A DNA stretch of 64,000 bases from Glandiceps talaboti (Eukaryota > Hemichordata > Enteropneusta > Spengelidae). The stretch is from the NCBI RefSeq assembly GCF_964340395.1, contig NC_135568.1, forward strand, positions 20,847,081-20,911,080, in the 5' to 3' direction. Positions 23,001 to 34,552 of this stretch are shown in pieces. Under the pieces are notes generated by a model that was not told the DNA's origin, ran no database searches, and was given only the letters and a program-made list of their open reading frames with translations. How positions within the stretch are numbered: position 1 is the stretch's first letter; the number at the start of each line of letters is the position of its first letter. A program made the translations under genes and the position numbers.

Positions 23001-26000
23001 ATATGACACAGGTTGTTAGATGTCATAGTTATATAACACAGGTGGGTAGATGTCATAGTTATATGACACAGGTGGGTAGATTTCATAGTTATATGACACA
23101 GGTGGGTAGATTTCATAGTTGTATGACACAGGTGGGTAGATTTCATAGTTATATAACACAGGTGGGTAGATTTCATAGTTGTATAACACAGGTGGGTAGA
23201 TTTCATAGTTATATAACACAGGTGGGTAGATTTCATAGTTATATAACACAGGTGGGTAGATGTCATAGTTATATGACACAGGTGGGTAGATGTCATAGTT
23301 ATATAACACAGGTGGGTAGATTTCATAGTTATATAACACAGGTGGGTAGATTTCATAGTTGTATGACACAGGTCGTTAGATGTCATAGTTGTATGACACA
23401 GGTGGGTAGATTTCATAGTTATATGACAAAGTGGGTAGATTTCATAGTTATATGACACAGGTGGGTAGATTTCATAGTTGTATGACACAGGTGGGTAGAT
23501 TTCATAGTTATATAACACAGGTGGGTAGATTTCATAGTTGTATAACACAGGTGGGTGGATTTCATAGTTACAGTACATGTCACAGGTGGGTAGATTTCAT
23601 AGTTACAGTAGTTGACACAGGTGGGTAGATTTCATAGTTATATGACAAAGTGGGTAGATTTCATAGTTACAGTATATGACACAGGTTGTTAGATTTCATA
23701 GTTATATGACACAGGTGGGTAGATTTCATAGTTGTATGACACAGGTGGGTAGATTTCATAGTTATATAACACAGGTTGTTAGATGTCATAGTTATATAAC
23801 ACAGTGTGTTAGATGTCATAGTTATATAACACAGGTGGGTAGATTTGATAGTTGTATGACACAGGTGGGTAGATTTCATAGTTATATAACACAGGTTGTT
23901 AGATGTCATAGTTATATGACACAGGTTGTTAGATGTCATAGTTATATGACACAGGTGGGTAGATTTCATAGTTATATAACACAGGTGGGTAGATTTCATA
24001 GTTACAGTATGTGACACAGGTGGGTAGATTTCATAGTTATATGACACAGGTGGGTAGATTTCATAGTTACAGTATGTGACACAGGTGGGTAGATTTCATA
24101 GTTATATGACACAGGTGGGTAGATTTCATAGTTATATAACACAGGTGGGTAGATGTCATAGTTATATGACACAGGTTGTTAGATGTCATAGTTATATAAC
24201 ACAGGTGGGTAGATGTCATAGTTATATGACACAGGTGGGTAGATTTCATAGTTATATGACACAGGTGGGTAGATTTCATAGTTGTATGACACAGGTGGGT
24301 AGATTTCATAGTTATATAACACAGGTGGGTAGATTTCATAGTTGTATAACACAGGTGGGTAGATTTCATAGTTATATAACACAGGTGGGTAGATTTCATA
24401 GTTATATAACACAGGTGGGTAGATGTCATAGTTATATGACACAGGTGGGTAGATGTCATAGTTATATAACACAGGTGGGTAGATTTCATAGTTATATAAC
24501 ACAGGTGGGTAGATTTCATAGTTGTATGACACAGGTCGTTAGATGTCATAGTTGTATGACACAGGTGGGTAGATTTCATAGTTATATGACAAAGTGGGTA
24601 GATTTCATAGTTACAGTACATGTCACAGGTGGGTAGATTTCATAGTTACAGTAGTTGACACAGGTGGGTAGATTTCATAGTTACAGTATATGACACAGGT
24701 GGGTAGATTTCATAGTTACAGTAGATGACACAGGTGAGTAGATTTCATAGTTACAGTATATGACACAGGTGGGTAGATTTCATAGTTACAGTACATGTCA
24801 CAGGTGAGTAGATTTCATACTTGTATGACACAGGTGGGTGGATTTCATAGTTACAGTACATGTCACAGGTGAGTAGATTTCATAGATACAGTACATGTCA
24901 CAGGTGGGTAGATTTCATAGTTATATGACACAGGTGGGTGGATTTCATAGTTACAGTATATGACACAGGTGGGTAGATTTCATAGTTATATGACACAGGT
25001 GGGTGGATTTCATAGTTACAGTATATGACACAGGTGGGTAGATTTCATAGTTATATGACACAGGTGGGTGGATTTCATAGTTACAGTATATGACACAGGT
25101 GGGTGGATTTCATAGTTACAGTACATGTCACAGGTGGGTAGATTTCATAGTTATATGACACAAGTGGGTAGATTTCATAGTTACAGTATATGACACAGGT
25201 GGGTAGATTTCATAGTTATATGACACAGGTGGGTGGATTTCATAGTTACAGTACATGTCACAGGTGGGTAGATTTCATAGTTACAGTAGTTGACACAGGT
25301 GGGTAGATTTCATAGTTATATGACAAAGTGGGTAGATTTCATAGTTACAGTACATGTCACAGGTGGGTAGATTTCATAGTTACAGTAGTTGACACAGGTG
25401 GGTAGATTTCATAGTTACAGTATATGACACAGGTGGGTAGATTTCATAGTTACAGTAGATGACACAGGTGAGTAGATTTCATAGTTACAGTATATGACAC
25501 AGGTGGGTAGATTTCATAGTTACAGTACATGTCACAGGTGAGTAGATTTCATACTTGTATGACACAGGTGGGTGGATTTCATAGTTACAGTAGATGACAC
25601 AGGTGGGTAGATTTCATAGTTACGGTATGTGACACAAGTAGGTAGATTTCATAGTTACAGTATATGACACAGGTGGGTAGATTTCATAGTTATATGACAC
25701 AGGTGGGTAGATTTCATAGTTACAGTAGATGACACAGGTGGGTAGATTTCATAGTTACAGTAGATGACACAGGTGGGTAGATTTCATAGTTACAGTAGAT
25801 GACACAGGTGGGTAGATTTCATAGTTATATGACACAGGTGGGTGGATTTCATAGTTACAGTACATGTCACAGGTGAGTAGATTTCATAGATACAGTACAT
25901 GTCACAGGTGGGTAGATTTCATAGTTATATGACACAGGTGGGTGGATTTCATAGTTACAGTATATGACACAGGTGGGTAGATTTCATAGTTATATGACAC

Positions 26001-28672
26001 AGGTGGGTGGATTTCATAGTTACAGTATATGACACAGGTGGGTAGATTTCATAGTTATATGACACAGGTGGGTGGATTTCATAGTTACAGTATATGACAC
26101 AGGTGGGTGGATTTCATAGTTACAGTACATGTCACAGGTGGGTAGATTTCATAGTTATATGACACAAGTGGGTAGATTTCATAGTTACAGTATATGACAC
26201 AGGTGGGTAGATTTCATAGTTATATGACACAGGTGGGTGGATTTCATAGTTACAGTACATGTCACAGGTGGGTAGATTTCATAGTTACAGTATATGACAC
26301 AGGTGGGTAGATTTCATAGTTGTATGACACAAGTGGGTAGATTTCATAATTACAGTATATGACACAGGTGGGTAGATTTCATAGTTACAGTAGTTGACAC
26401 GGGTGGGTAGATTTCATAGTTACAGTATGTGACACAGGTGGGTAGATTTCATAGTTACAGTATATGACACAGGTGGGTAGATTTCATAGTTACAGTAGAT
26501 GACACAGGTGGGTAGATTTCATAGTTACAGTATATGACACAGGTGGGTAGATTTCATAGTTACAGTAGTTGACACAGGTGGGTAGATTTCATAGTTACAG
26601 TATGTGACACAGGTGGGTAGATTTCAAAGTTACAGTATATGACACAGGTGGGTAGATTTCATAGTTACAGTAGATGACACAGGTGGGTAGATTTCATAGT
26701 TACAGTAGATGACATAGGTGGGTAGATTTCATAGTTACAGTAGATGACACAGGTGGGTAGATTTCATAGTTACAGTAGATGACACAGGTGGGTAGATTTC
26801 ATAGTTACAGTAGATGACACAGGTGGGTAGATTTCATAGTTATATGACACAGGTGGGTAGATTTCATAGTTACATGACACAGGTGGGTAGATTTCATAGT
26901 TACAGTATATGACACAGGTGGGTAGATTTCATAGTTACAGTAGTTGACACAGGCGGGTAGATTTCATAGTTACAGTATGTGACACAGGTGGGTAGATTTC
27001 ATAGTTACAGTATATGACACAGGTGGGTAGATTTCATAGTTACAGTAGATGACACAGGTGGGTAGATTTCATAGTTACAGTATATGACACAGGTGGGTAG
27101 ATTTCATAGTTACAGTAGTTGACACAGGTGGGTAGATTTCATAGTTACAGTATGTGACACAGGTGGGTAGATTTCAAAGTTACAGTATATGACACAGGTG
27201 GGTAGATTTCATAGTTACAGTAGATGACACAGGTGGGTAGATTTCATAGTTACAGTAGATGACACAGGTGGGTAGATTTCATAGTTACAGTAGATGACAC
27301 AGGTGGGTAGATTTCATAGTTACAGTAGATGACACAGGTGGGTAGATTTCATAGTTACAGTAGATGACACAGGTGGGTAGATTTCATAGTTATATGACAC
27401 AGGTGGGTAGATTTCATAGTTACATGACACAGGTGGGTAGATTTCATAGTTACAGTATATGACACAGGTGGGTAGATTTCATAGTTACAGTACATGTCAC
27501 GGGTGAGTAGATTTCATAGTTACAGTATATGACACAGGTGGGTAGATTTCATAGTTACAGTATATGACACAGGTGGGTAGATTTCATAGTTATATGACAC
27601 AGGTGGGTAGATTTCATAGTTACAGTACATGTCACAGGTGAGTAGATTTCATAGTTACAGTACATGTCACAGGTGGGTAGATTTCATAGTTACAGTATAT
27701 GACACAGGTGGGTAGATTTCATAGTTACAGTATATGACACAGGTGGGTAGATTTCATAGTTATATGACACAGGTGGGTAGATTTCATAGTTACAGTACAT
27801 GTCACAGGTGAGTAGATTTCATAGTTACAGTATATGACACAGGTGAGTAGATTTCATAGTTACAGTATATGACACAGGTGGGTAGATTTCATAGTTATAT
27901 GACACAGGTGGGTAGATTTCATAGTTACAGTACATGTCACAGGTGAGTAGATTTCATAGTTACAGTATATGACACAGGTGGGTAGATTTCATAGTTACAG
28001 TATATGACACAGGTGGGTAGATTTCATAGTTATATGACACAGGTGGGTAGATTTCATAGTTACAGTACATGTCACAGGTGAGTAGATTTCATAGTTACAG
28101 TATATGACACAGGTGAGTAGATTTCATAGTTACAGTATATGACACAGGTGGTTAGATTTCATAGTTACAGTATATGACACAGGTGGGTAGATTTCATAGT
28201 TACAGTATATGACACAGGTGGGTAGATTTCATAGTTATATGACACAGGTGGGTAGATTTCATAGTTACAGTACATGTCACAGGTGAGTAGATTTCATAGT
28301 TACAGTATATGACACAGGTGAGTAGATTTCATAGTTACAGTATATGACACAGGTGGGTAGATTTCATAGTTACAGTATATGACACAGGTGGGTAGATTTC
28401 ATAGTTATATGACACAGGTGGGTAGATTTCATAGTTACAGTATATGACACAGGTGGGTAGATTTCATAGTTACAGTACATGTCACAGGTGAGTAGATTTC
28501 ATAGTTACAGTATATGACACAGGTGGGTAGATTTCATAGTTACAGTATATGACACAGGTGGATAGATTTCATAGTTACAGTATATGACACAGGTGGGTAG
28601 ATTTCATAGTTACAGTATATGACACAGGTGGGTAGATTTCATAGTTACAGTATATGACACAAGTGGGTAGAC
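17056..28672. repeat. 11.6-kb satellite, 30-bp and 35-bp unit types, with higher-order duplications
   Basis: Several hundred head-to-tail units. The 30-bp type is CATAGTTATATAACACAGG plus TGGGTAGATTT. The 35-bp type has ACAGTATATG or ACAGTACATG in place of TATA. The 30-bp type dominates 17056-20900 and 21700-24600; the 35-bp type dominates 20900-21700 and 24620-28670. Block duplications are visible: 458 bp (17875 vs 18333), 1163 bp (22513 vs 23676 and 22904 vs 24067) and about 733 bp (24613 vs 25346). Open frames on both strands exist only because 30 is a multiple of three. The array lies inside the intron between the second and third visible EGF exons. Confidence 0.97.
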
Positions 28673-28734
28673 TTGGGGAACTGATGCAATTTATTGATTA
28701 CATGTGTAACTTTAATTAATTTAGATAAGTGATA

Positions 28735-29350
28735 AGTGTAACTAATTCATTATTTCCTGAAGCACCTTTAACAGCTTGGCGCCGTGATACCAATCTTAGC
28801 GATATGGTCATTCATACCGAACAATATGAATTGGAAGTTAATGCTGGTTCATTTCCATGCAATCGAACTCGATGTGGTACATGTTGTTTCATTACTAATA
28901 CTAATAATGTTATTTGGCCCTAAGAACATTGTGACTATTACAAGTAGATCTGCTTGTCTAATGAAATGTATTGAGACTAATTGCAGTACATGCCAGAAAT
29001 GTGGGTCTTTTTGTACATATGTTCGACTGTACGTCGTTTTGGTGATCGCTTTGTAGAACATCTCTGTCATGCCAGACAAAAGAATCATAACTATATTATC
29101 CCATATCTATGCATTTTATTACCAACGATCATAGTGTATCAGATTTGTCTCTTTCAGGAATTTGTAAGGTTTCTGGTGATGAGGATCGATTGAGGTTGAA
29201 GGAGGAGGAAATCATTTTCCATTTCAGAGTGCTGGAATCCCATGGAATTAATAGATTATTTACACCATTCCCTAATATATATCTATGCTTAGTCTATCTT
29301 TCAGGCATGTTCTATCGGGTTCTTTTTGGTGCGCGTGACATTATGATCTG
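28735..29350 (+). pseudogene. Penelope-like retroelement, decayed C-terminus with GIY-YIG endonuclease region
   Basis: Reading through stops and shifts gives, in order: PLTAWRRDTNLSDMVI (the linker after RT), GSFPCNRTRCGTCCF (Cys-rich knuckle), a decayed C-x-x-C segment (CSTCQKCG), RRFGDRFVEHL (helix of the GIY-YIG fold), DLSLSGI and finally WNPMELI/HGINRLF-like pieces corresponding to the terminal L-x-P-x-GIN. This order is that of Penelope-like element proteins. RT itself is absent; the copy starts directly after the 11.6-kb satellite. Several stops and frame changes make it dead. The GIY and YIG motifs are not intact. Confidence rests on the ordered short motifs, not a full alignment. Confidence 0.7.
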
Positions 29351-29458
29351 ATTCCATGTATGTAACCGTTGATAAAAATTTGCATGGTTCTCACTCTATT
29401 CCATAACATTTATATATATAGATTAGATAGTGACCTACTATATGTCATGCCTTCATAT

Positions 29459-29490
29459 CCTTGATAAAGAATTTTGATTCGAAACGTTGG
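29459..29490 (+). ncRNA. Degenerate hammerhead-ribozyme-like motif of the Penelope element
   Basis: Just 3' of the Penelope-like remnant lies TTGATAA, a four-base-pair stem GAAT-TTTG-ATTC, then GAAAC and GTTGG. The order matches the hammerhead core CUGAUGA, stem II, GAAA, with two substitutions in the first block (C3 to T, G8 to A) that should abolish cleavage. Hammerhead ribozymes are known in the terminal repeats of Penelope-like elements, so position and structure agree. It is a relic, and stems I and III were not resolved. Confidence 0.5.
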
Positions 29491-29539
29491 ATTGCATTTA
29501 TTGATTCGAACTGTATCACTTGTTCCTTATGCACTTATC

Positions 29540-30360
29540 TGTGTGTGTGTATGTAAACAACTTAAAGTCAAAAACCACTGGACTGATTGCTATGATATTT
29601 GATGGGTGTATTACCTTGGGTGTCTAGTTCGGAAATTGTCCAAACCAAAATGATCTTCCCACAGGTGTGTGACTTTGGTAAAAAAATGTGATTTTTCAAA
29701 AAATTTATTAGCTCCAAAACTACTCTGCAGATCAAACATTCTTAGAGGTGATTTTACTAAGAAATTGTTCATGACAGGATGATTCCATCGGTGATATGCA
29801 AATTAGGTTTAAACATGTGTCTTTTTTGTCAAAAATATATAGCTCCAAAACTACTGAGCAGATTAGGCGGAAATTTAATGGGGATGCATCTGGGGATGTG
29901 TGGATGAACGTAACGTGCAATATGCAAATTAGGTCTACAAATCTCAATTTTGGTAAAAAACTTATATCTTGAAACTGCATGGTGAATGGGTTGAAACTTG
30001 GTAGGGATGTTTCTGGAATATTATTCTGCAGTTATTGTTGAAAACATTTCGACACAATTGCCCTAGCAACCATGACCATGCCCTTAGCAACAGTGAAAAG
30101 ACGATGCATATTACAGAGTTAACAACAGGGATGGGTTGGTAAGTGACTAAAGATTCAAAAAATGTATGCAAATATGCCTAGCAACAGGACCACGCCCATA
30201 GCAACAGCTAAATGATGGTTATATTGCAAAGATGACAAGTGGGAAGGGTAGGTGAGTAAATAAAGATTCCAAAAATGAATGCAAATATCCCTAGCAACAA
30301 GGCTATGTCCATAGCAACAGCCAAAATGCAGTTGTGCTACATCACTATTGGCATTATTTT
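29540..30360 (+). repeat. Family A interspersed repeat, copy 3
   Basis: Starts in a TGTGTG tract with AAACAACTTAAAGTCAAAAA and carries the standard left body, three diverged subrepeats (GACCATGCCCTTAGCAACAG and similar) and a right end ATGCAGTTGTGCTACATC. The left hairpin is missing; this copy abuts the Penelope-like 3' region. Confidence 0.8.
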
Positions 30361-30549
30361 TTGTTATTATTGTAAAAAAATGAAAGTAAACAACATCTTT
30401 TGGCGGACTAGTTCGAATGGATGCTAGTTTGTAAATGTGATCTGTTCATCATCCTCTGTAAGTTCACATCTTTGTGTCATCAAACAATATTCCCTATTAC
30501 ACCATGATGATAAATCCTATCTAAAATCGTTTTGTTGTTTGTCTTGTAG

Positions 30550-30645
30550 CCGTCTGCCCTCAAGGTTGTAAGAACGGTGGTAGCTGCATATATCCAGGAT
30601 TCTGCGCCTGTGCACCTGGATGGAGTGGTGGAGCATGTCATCAAG
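30550..30645 (+). CDS. EGF-like domain exon 3 of the visible set
   Basis: A 96-bp phase 1-1 exon preceded by TTGTCTTGTAG and followed by GTAAAC. It encodes one EGF-like module with all six cysteines: C-x3-C-KNGGSC-x5-C-A-C-APGWSGGAC. The 32-residue length and G-W-x-G tail are those of WIF1/tenascin-type EGF repeats. It lies 17.8 kb from the previous exon, across the 11.6-kb satellite and the 3.5-kb inverted-repeat element. It is spliced to the terminal exon across a 1.6-kb intron. Confidence 0.88.
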
Positions 30646-31149
30646 GTAAACATTATTTATCAAAGCCTTTGTACACCGTTACCCGAATATCGATATTACT
30701 GTATTGATGTATGGTATGACTCTGTGTGTAGAGGCTTAACTGTTGTTATCTAAAGGATGCCTAGAGACTGGACACAAATTTCAGCGGAAGGGATGGGGCA
30801 TGTATTTTGGGGAGGGTACCTGTTTTCAGCAATGATATTGTTGATCAGATATTCCAATGACAGAGGAAGAGAGTGTCAGTTATTTTTGTGCAAGGTCATA
30901 AAACGTTGGAACAAAAGGCGCAAAGTCAGAATATGAATAGTTACGTAAACATTCTCTTGAAGGGATGGTATGGCATCAGATGATGAGGGGGTTAGAGTCA
31001 GAGAAATTATAATTATCAATGTCCCCAGGCTTTTAAGTACCCCACCAAGCAAGCATTTATGATTTTCAAATACCCATTCCAATGATTCCCACAAAACACG
31101 AAAAAATTACATACAACAGATATTTATTGGTGTAAATGTTTAACTTTAA
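30646..31149. other. Intron sequence, nothing recognised
   Basis: Unique-looking sequence following the 5' splice site; ORFs in it have no recognisable domain. Confidence 0.5.
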
Positions 31150-32095
31150 ATACACAACTGAACTAATAAAGCTCAGTAGTACTATAGGCATGGCAAAGTG
31201 TATGTCCGTTCATCTGTCTGTCTGTGTGTAAACAACTAAAAGTCAATAGTTGCAGTACCGATTGCCATGATATTTGGTGGGTGTATTACCTTTGGTGTCC
31301 AGTTGGGAAATTGTACAAATCAAAATGATCTTTGTGTGACCACCGGTGTGTGATTCGGTTCCAAAAATGTTATTTTTGGTCAAAAAACTTTGGTCAAGAA
31401 ATATTAAGCATATAATGATCTCATCAGTGATATGCAAATTAAGTGAAAAATGTGAATTTTAGTCAAAACATATATCTCAAAAAGTACTTGGTCAATGAAA
31501 CTGAAACTTGGTGTGATGTTTCTAGAAGTGTTATCCTGCAGATTTTCTTCAAAAACGTTTTGGCACAATTGGTCCAAGCAACCTTGACCACACCCATAGC
31601 AACAGTCAAACTGTTGGTATTTGACAACGATAACAGGGATTCGTAGACAAGTGAACAAACATTCAAAAAATGTATGCAAAATATACCTAGCAACAAGACA
31701 CGCCCATAGCAACAGCCAAATGATCACAGATATTGCAAAGATAACAACAGGGATTAATAGACAAGTGAATAAACATTCAAAAAATGTATGTAAATGTGCC
31801 TAGCAACAAGATCACTCCCATAGCAACAACCAAATGATCAAATATATTGTAAAGATAACGGAGATTTATAGACAAATGAATAAAGTTTCAAAAAATGTAT
31901 GCAAACATATCTGGCAACATGACCATGTCCATAGCAACAGCCAAATGATCAGGTATATTGCAAAGATAACAATGGGGCTGGATAGGCAACTGGATCGTCA
32001 TTCAGCAAATGAACACCAATACCTAGCATGGATCTGCATATGATTTTTGCGGAAAACTGTACAGTTGTGCTACAATGCCATTGGGGCTATTTTTA
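31150..32095 (+). repeat. Family A interspersed repeat, copy 4
   Basis: Left hairpin end ACACAACTGAACTAATAAAG with CTCAGTAGTACTA, the TCTG/TG tract, the left body (partly deleted) and four subrepeats with CCATAGCAACAGCCAAATGA. Right end CAGTTGTGCTACAATGCCAT. It sits in the intron between the last two EGF exons. Confidence 0.85.
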
Positions 32096-32240
32096 AACAA
32101 TCTTTAGGTTGACACTCTTTGAGTGGAACTTGTGATGTCACCATTGGATTGTAAATCTTAATTAAGAAACATACATGCATTGTCAAATTATTTGTCAAAT
32201 CTGGAGTAAAGCTACAAGTTCTACATGTTCTTAATTTCAG

Positions 32241-32353
32241 CCGTGTGTAGCAGTCCATGTATGAATGGGGGAAGATGTAGAGGGTATGATCTATGCAAAT
32301 GTTCTTCTCGGTATCATGGAAATAGATGTCAATGGAGGAGAAAGAAGTACTAA
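32241..32353 (+). CDS. Terminal EGF-like exon with stop codon (WIF1-like gene, 3' end)
   Basis: Acceptor TCTTAATTTCAG, then phase-1 entry and one EGF-like module (C-x3-C-MNGGRC-x5-C-K-C-SSRYHGNRC) followed directly by a short basic tail QWRRKKY and a TAA stop. The protein therefore ends seven residues after its last EGF cysteine. Vertebrate WIF1 ends with five such EGF repeats and a longer hydrophilic basic tail, so the architecture is compatible but the tail is shorter. An alternative is another tandem-EGF secreted protein. No canonical AATAAA was found in the next several hundred bases, so the 3' end of the mRNA is not fixed. Confidence 0.85.
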
Positions 32354-32639
32354 ACATTTTTAAGTGTTTCGTTTCAGAAATTCAAATCTCATTTTTACTT
32401 GACATTATATACGTGTGACACCCATAGAAATAACATTAACAGGAAGTGAGATAAAACTTGTGGTAAAACTTCCGGCTTATGATAATTTTACGAGCAGCAC
32501 GTGTGTAGTGAGATTCACAATAGATGTTTAAAACTCAATGTTTGTTACCTTAGTAACAATGACCACAATTTTGCAAGATTGTTTTATTGTGCAAAATTAT
32601 GCTATATCGATATATTTTTGTTTCTTGTTTATCGTTTAT

Positions 32640-32830
32640 TGATGGATCTTTATTAGCCCCCGCTGGACATAGTCTGGGACGGGAGCTTATAGATTGGGTG
32701 CCATCCATCTGTGTGTACATGCATGTGTCCGTCAATGCTTGCATCTGGAGCCATTTCTTGGACATTCATTCTTTCAAACTTGTTAAATTGATACTGAACT
32801 ATGACTTACATATGCACGTCAATTTGTTTT
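32640..32830 (+). repeat. Family B interspersed repeat, copy 2 (diverged 5' part)
   Basis: AGCCCCCGCTGGACATAGTC, GGGACGGGAGCTTATAGATT and GGGTGCC align with the family B head at 42172 and 50235. The CCGT tract is replaced by GTGTGTACATGCATG. It runs on into family A sequence near 32830-32880. Confidence 0.65.
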
Positions 32831-33880
32831 GGGATATGATGCAATTTAGCCAACTTGGAGCCATTTTTGGGTCAGAAAACATAAACTTCAAAATTACTAG
32901 GCAGTTTGGCCTGAAATTTGGTGGGAATGTTGTTAGAAGTGTTATTCTACAGATTTTTCACAAAACATTTTGGGCCTAGGAATGATGACCACGCCCATAG
33001 CAACAACCAAATGGCAGTGTGTTCTGGTCAAATAATAGACAAGTAAGTAAATATTCAAAAAATGTATGCAAATATCCTTAGCAACCATGACCACACTCAT
33101 AGCAACAGCCAAACGGTGGTGTTTTTTACAAAGATAAACAACAGAGATTTTTAGACAAGTGAATAAACATTTTTTTTTAAATTTATGCAAATGAACCTAG
33201 CAACAAGACCACGCCCATAGCAACATGCATATCGCAAAGATAACAACACTTTTTAATAGGCATTTGAATAAACATTCAAGAAATGTATTTAAGTGTGCTT
33301 AGCAAAAGGACCACGCCCATAGCAACAACCCAATGATCCAGTATATTGGAAAGTTAAAAATATGTATTAATAGACAATTGAATAAACATTCAAAAAATGT
33401 ATGTAAATGTGCCTAACAACAAGACTACACCCATAGTAACAGCCAAATAATCACTCATATGGAGTCATGGGTGAATGGTTGGCGTGACCGGCTTGGAATC
33501 TACAGGTTGCAGGTTCGAGCCCTGTCGCTGCCTGCTGTTTGTTTCTGAGTGGCTAAAGTCCTTGGGCAAGATTTGAACCACGACTGTGCTTCAGTCAACC
33601 CAGCTGTATAATTGGGGACCTGGTAGGATGTAGGTTGCAATGTGAAGGCTTTAATCCTATGCGCTGAAATGGCTGCAATGGATTGTATGCTCCCCAGGGA
33701 GTTGAGGAAGACTAAAGGGCCGTTGTGCCGTTCTGATCTGAGCCAGGGGTAATAATTGTAAAGCGCTTTGAGCACGGTGTGGGAAAGCGCTATATAAGAA
33801 CCCAACATTATCATTATATTGGAAAGACAACAACAGGGATTAGTAGACAAATAAATAAACATTCAGAAAAAATTAAGGAA
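32831..33880 (+). repeat. Family A interspersed repeat, copy 5, interrupted by a SINE
   Basis: Contains the block AATTTGGTGGGAATGTTGTT, then five or six subrepeats (GACCACGCCCATAGCAACAA, CATTCAAAAAATGTATG). The sequence breaks at about 33463 within a subrepeat and resumes at about 33816 (TATATTGGAAAGACAACAAC), the gap being the SINE. Confidence 0.8.
33463..33815 (+). mobile_element. tRNA-derived SINE with L2-type 3' tail
   Basis: The head is tRNA-like: a diverged A box around GGGTGAATGGTTGG (33469-33482) and a good B box GGTTCGAGCCC at 33512-33522, giving an internal RNA polymerase III promoter. The body is about 250 bp. The tail holds TGTAAAGCGCTTTGAG and GGAAAGCGCTATATAAG, a motif shared by SINE and L2/CR1-like LINE 3' ends in many animals, followed by ATTATCATTAT. 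It is inserted in a family A subrepeat; ATCACTCATAT before it and ATCATTATAT at its end may be the target duplication. The minus-strand open frame covering it is not a gene. Confidence 0.85.
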
Positions 33881-33944
33881 ATATTCAGTCAATTATACCT
33901 TTGTCCTATAATGCCTTTGAGACTATATTTCATACAATCTTATA

Positions 33945-34552
33945 CATTACACTACCATGACTGGTGACAATCTTATACATCACACTACCATGACTGCATG
34001 GTGACAATCTTATACATCACACTACCATGACTGGTGACAATTTATCTTATACATCACACTACCATGACTGGTGACAATCATATACATCACACTACCATAA
34101 CTGGTGACAATCATATACATCACACTACCATGACTGATGACAATCTTATACATCACACTACCATGACTGGTGACAATCATATACATCACACTACCATAAC
34201 TGGTGACAATCTTATACATCACACTACCATGACTGGTGACAATCATATACATCACACTACCATGACTGGTGACAATCTTATACATCACACTACCATGACT
34301 GGTGACAATCTTATACATCACACTACCATGAATGGTGACAATTTATCTTATACATAACACTACCATGACTGGTGACAATCTTATACATCACACTACCATG
34401 ACTGGCGACAATCATATACATCACACTACCATAACTGGTGACAATCTTATACATCACACTACCATGACTGGTGACAATCTTATACATCACACTACCATGA
34501 CTGGTGACAATCTTATACATCACACTACCATAACTGGTGACAATCATATAGA
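33945..34552. repeat. 33-bp minisatellite, about 18 copies
   Basis: Units of TACCATGACTGGTGACAATC plus TTATACATCACAC, with variants CATATACATC, ATAACTGG and an occasional extra TTTATC. Frames are open on both strands because 33 is a multiple of three. It abuts the 34-bp satellite at about 34553 without spacer. Confidence 0.95.

Noticed and set aside
17056-24640. Long open frames on both strands (up to 250 codons) with 10-residue repeats
   Set aside because: They arise from a stop-free 30-bp satellite unit; they end wherever a 35-bp unit shifts the frame, and both strands are open at once.
28849-29088. 79-codon minus-strand frame
   Set aside because: Antisense of the decayed Penelope-like sequence.
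33463-33535. A functional tRNA gene
   Set aside because: The B box is good but the A box and acceptor stem do not form a cloverleaf; it is the head of a SINE.
33500-33862. 120-codon minus-strand frame
   Set aside because: It overlaps the tRNA-derived SINE on the opposite strand and ends in its tRNA head.
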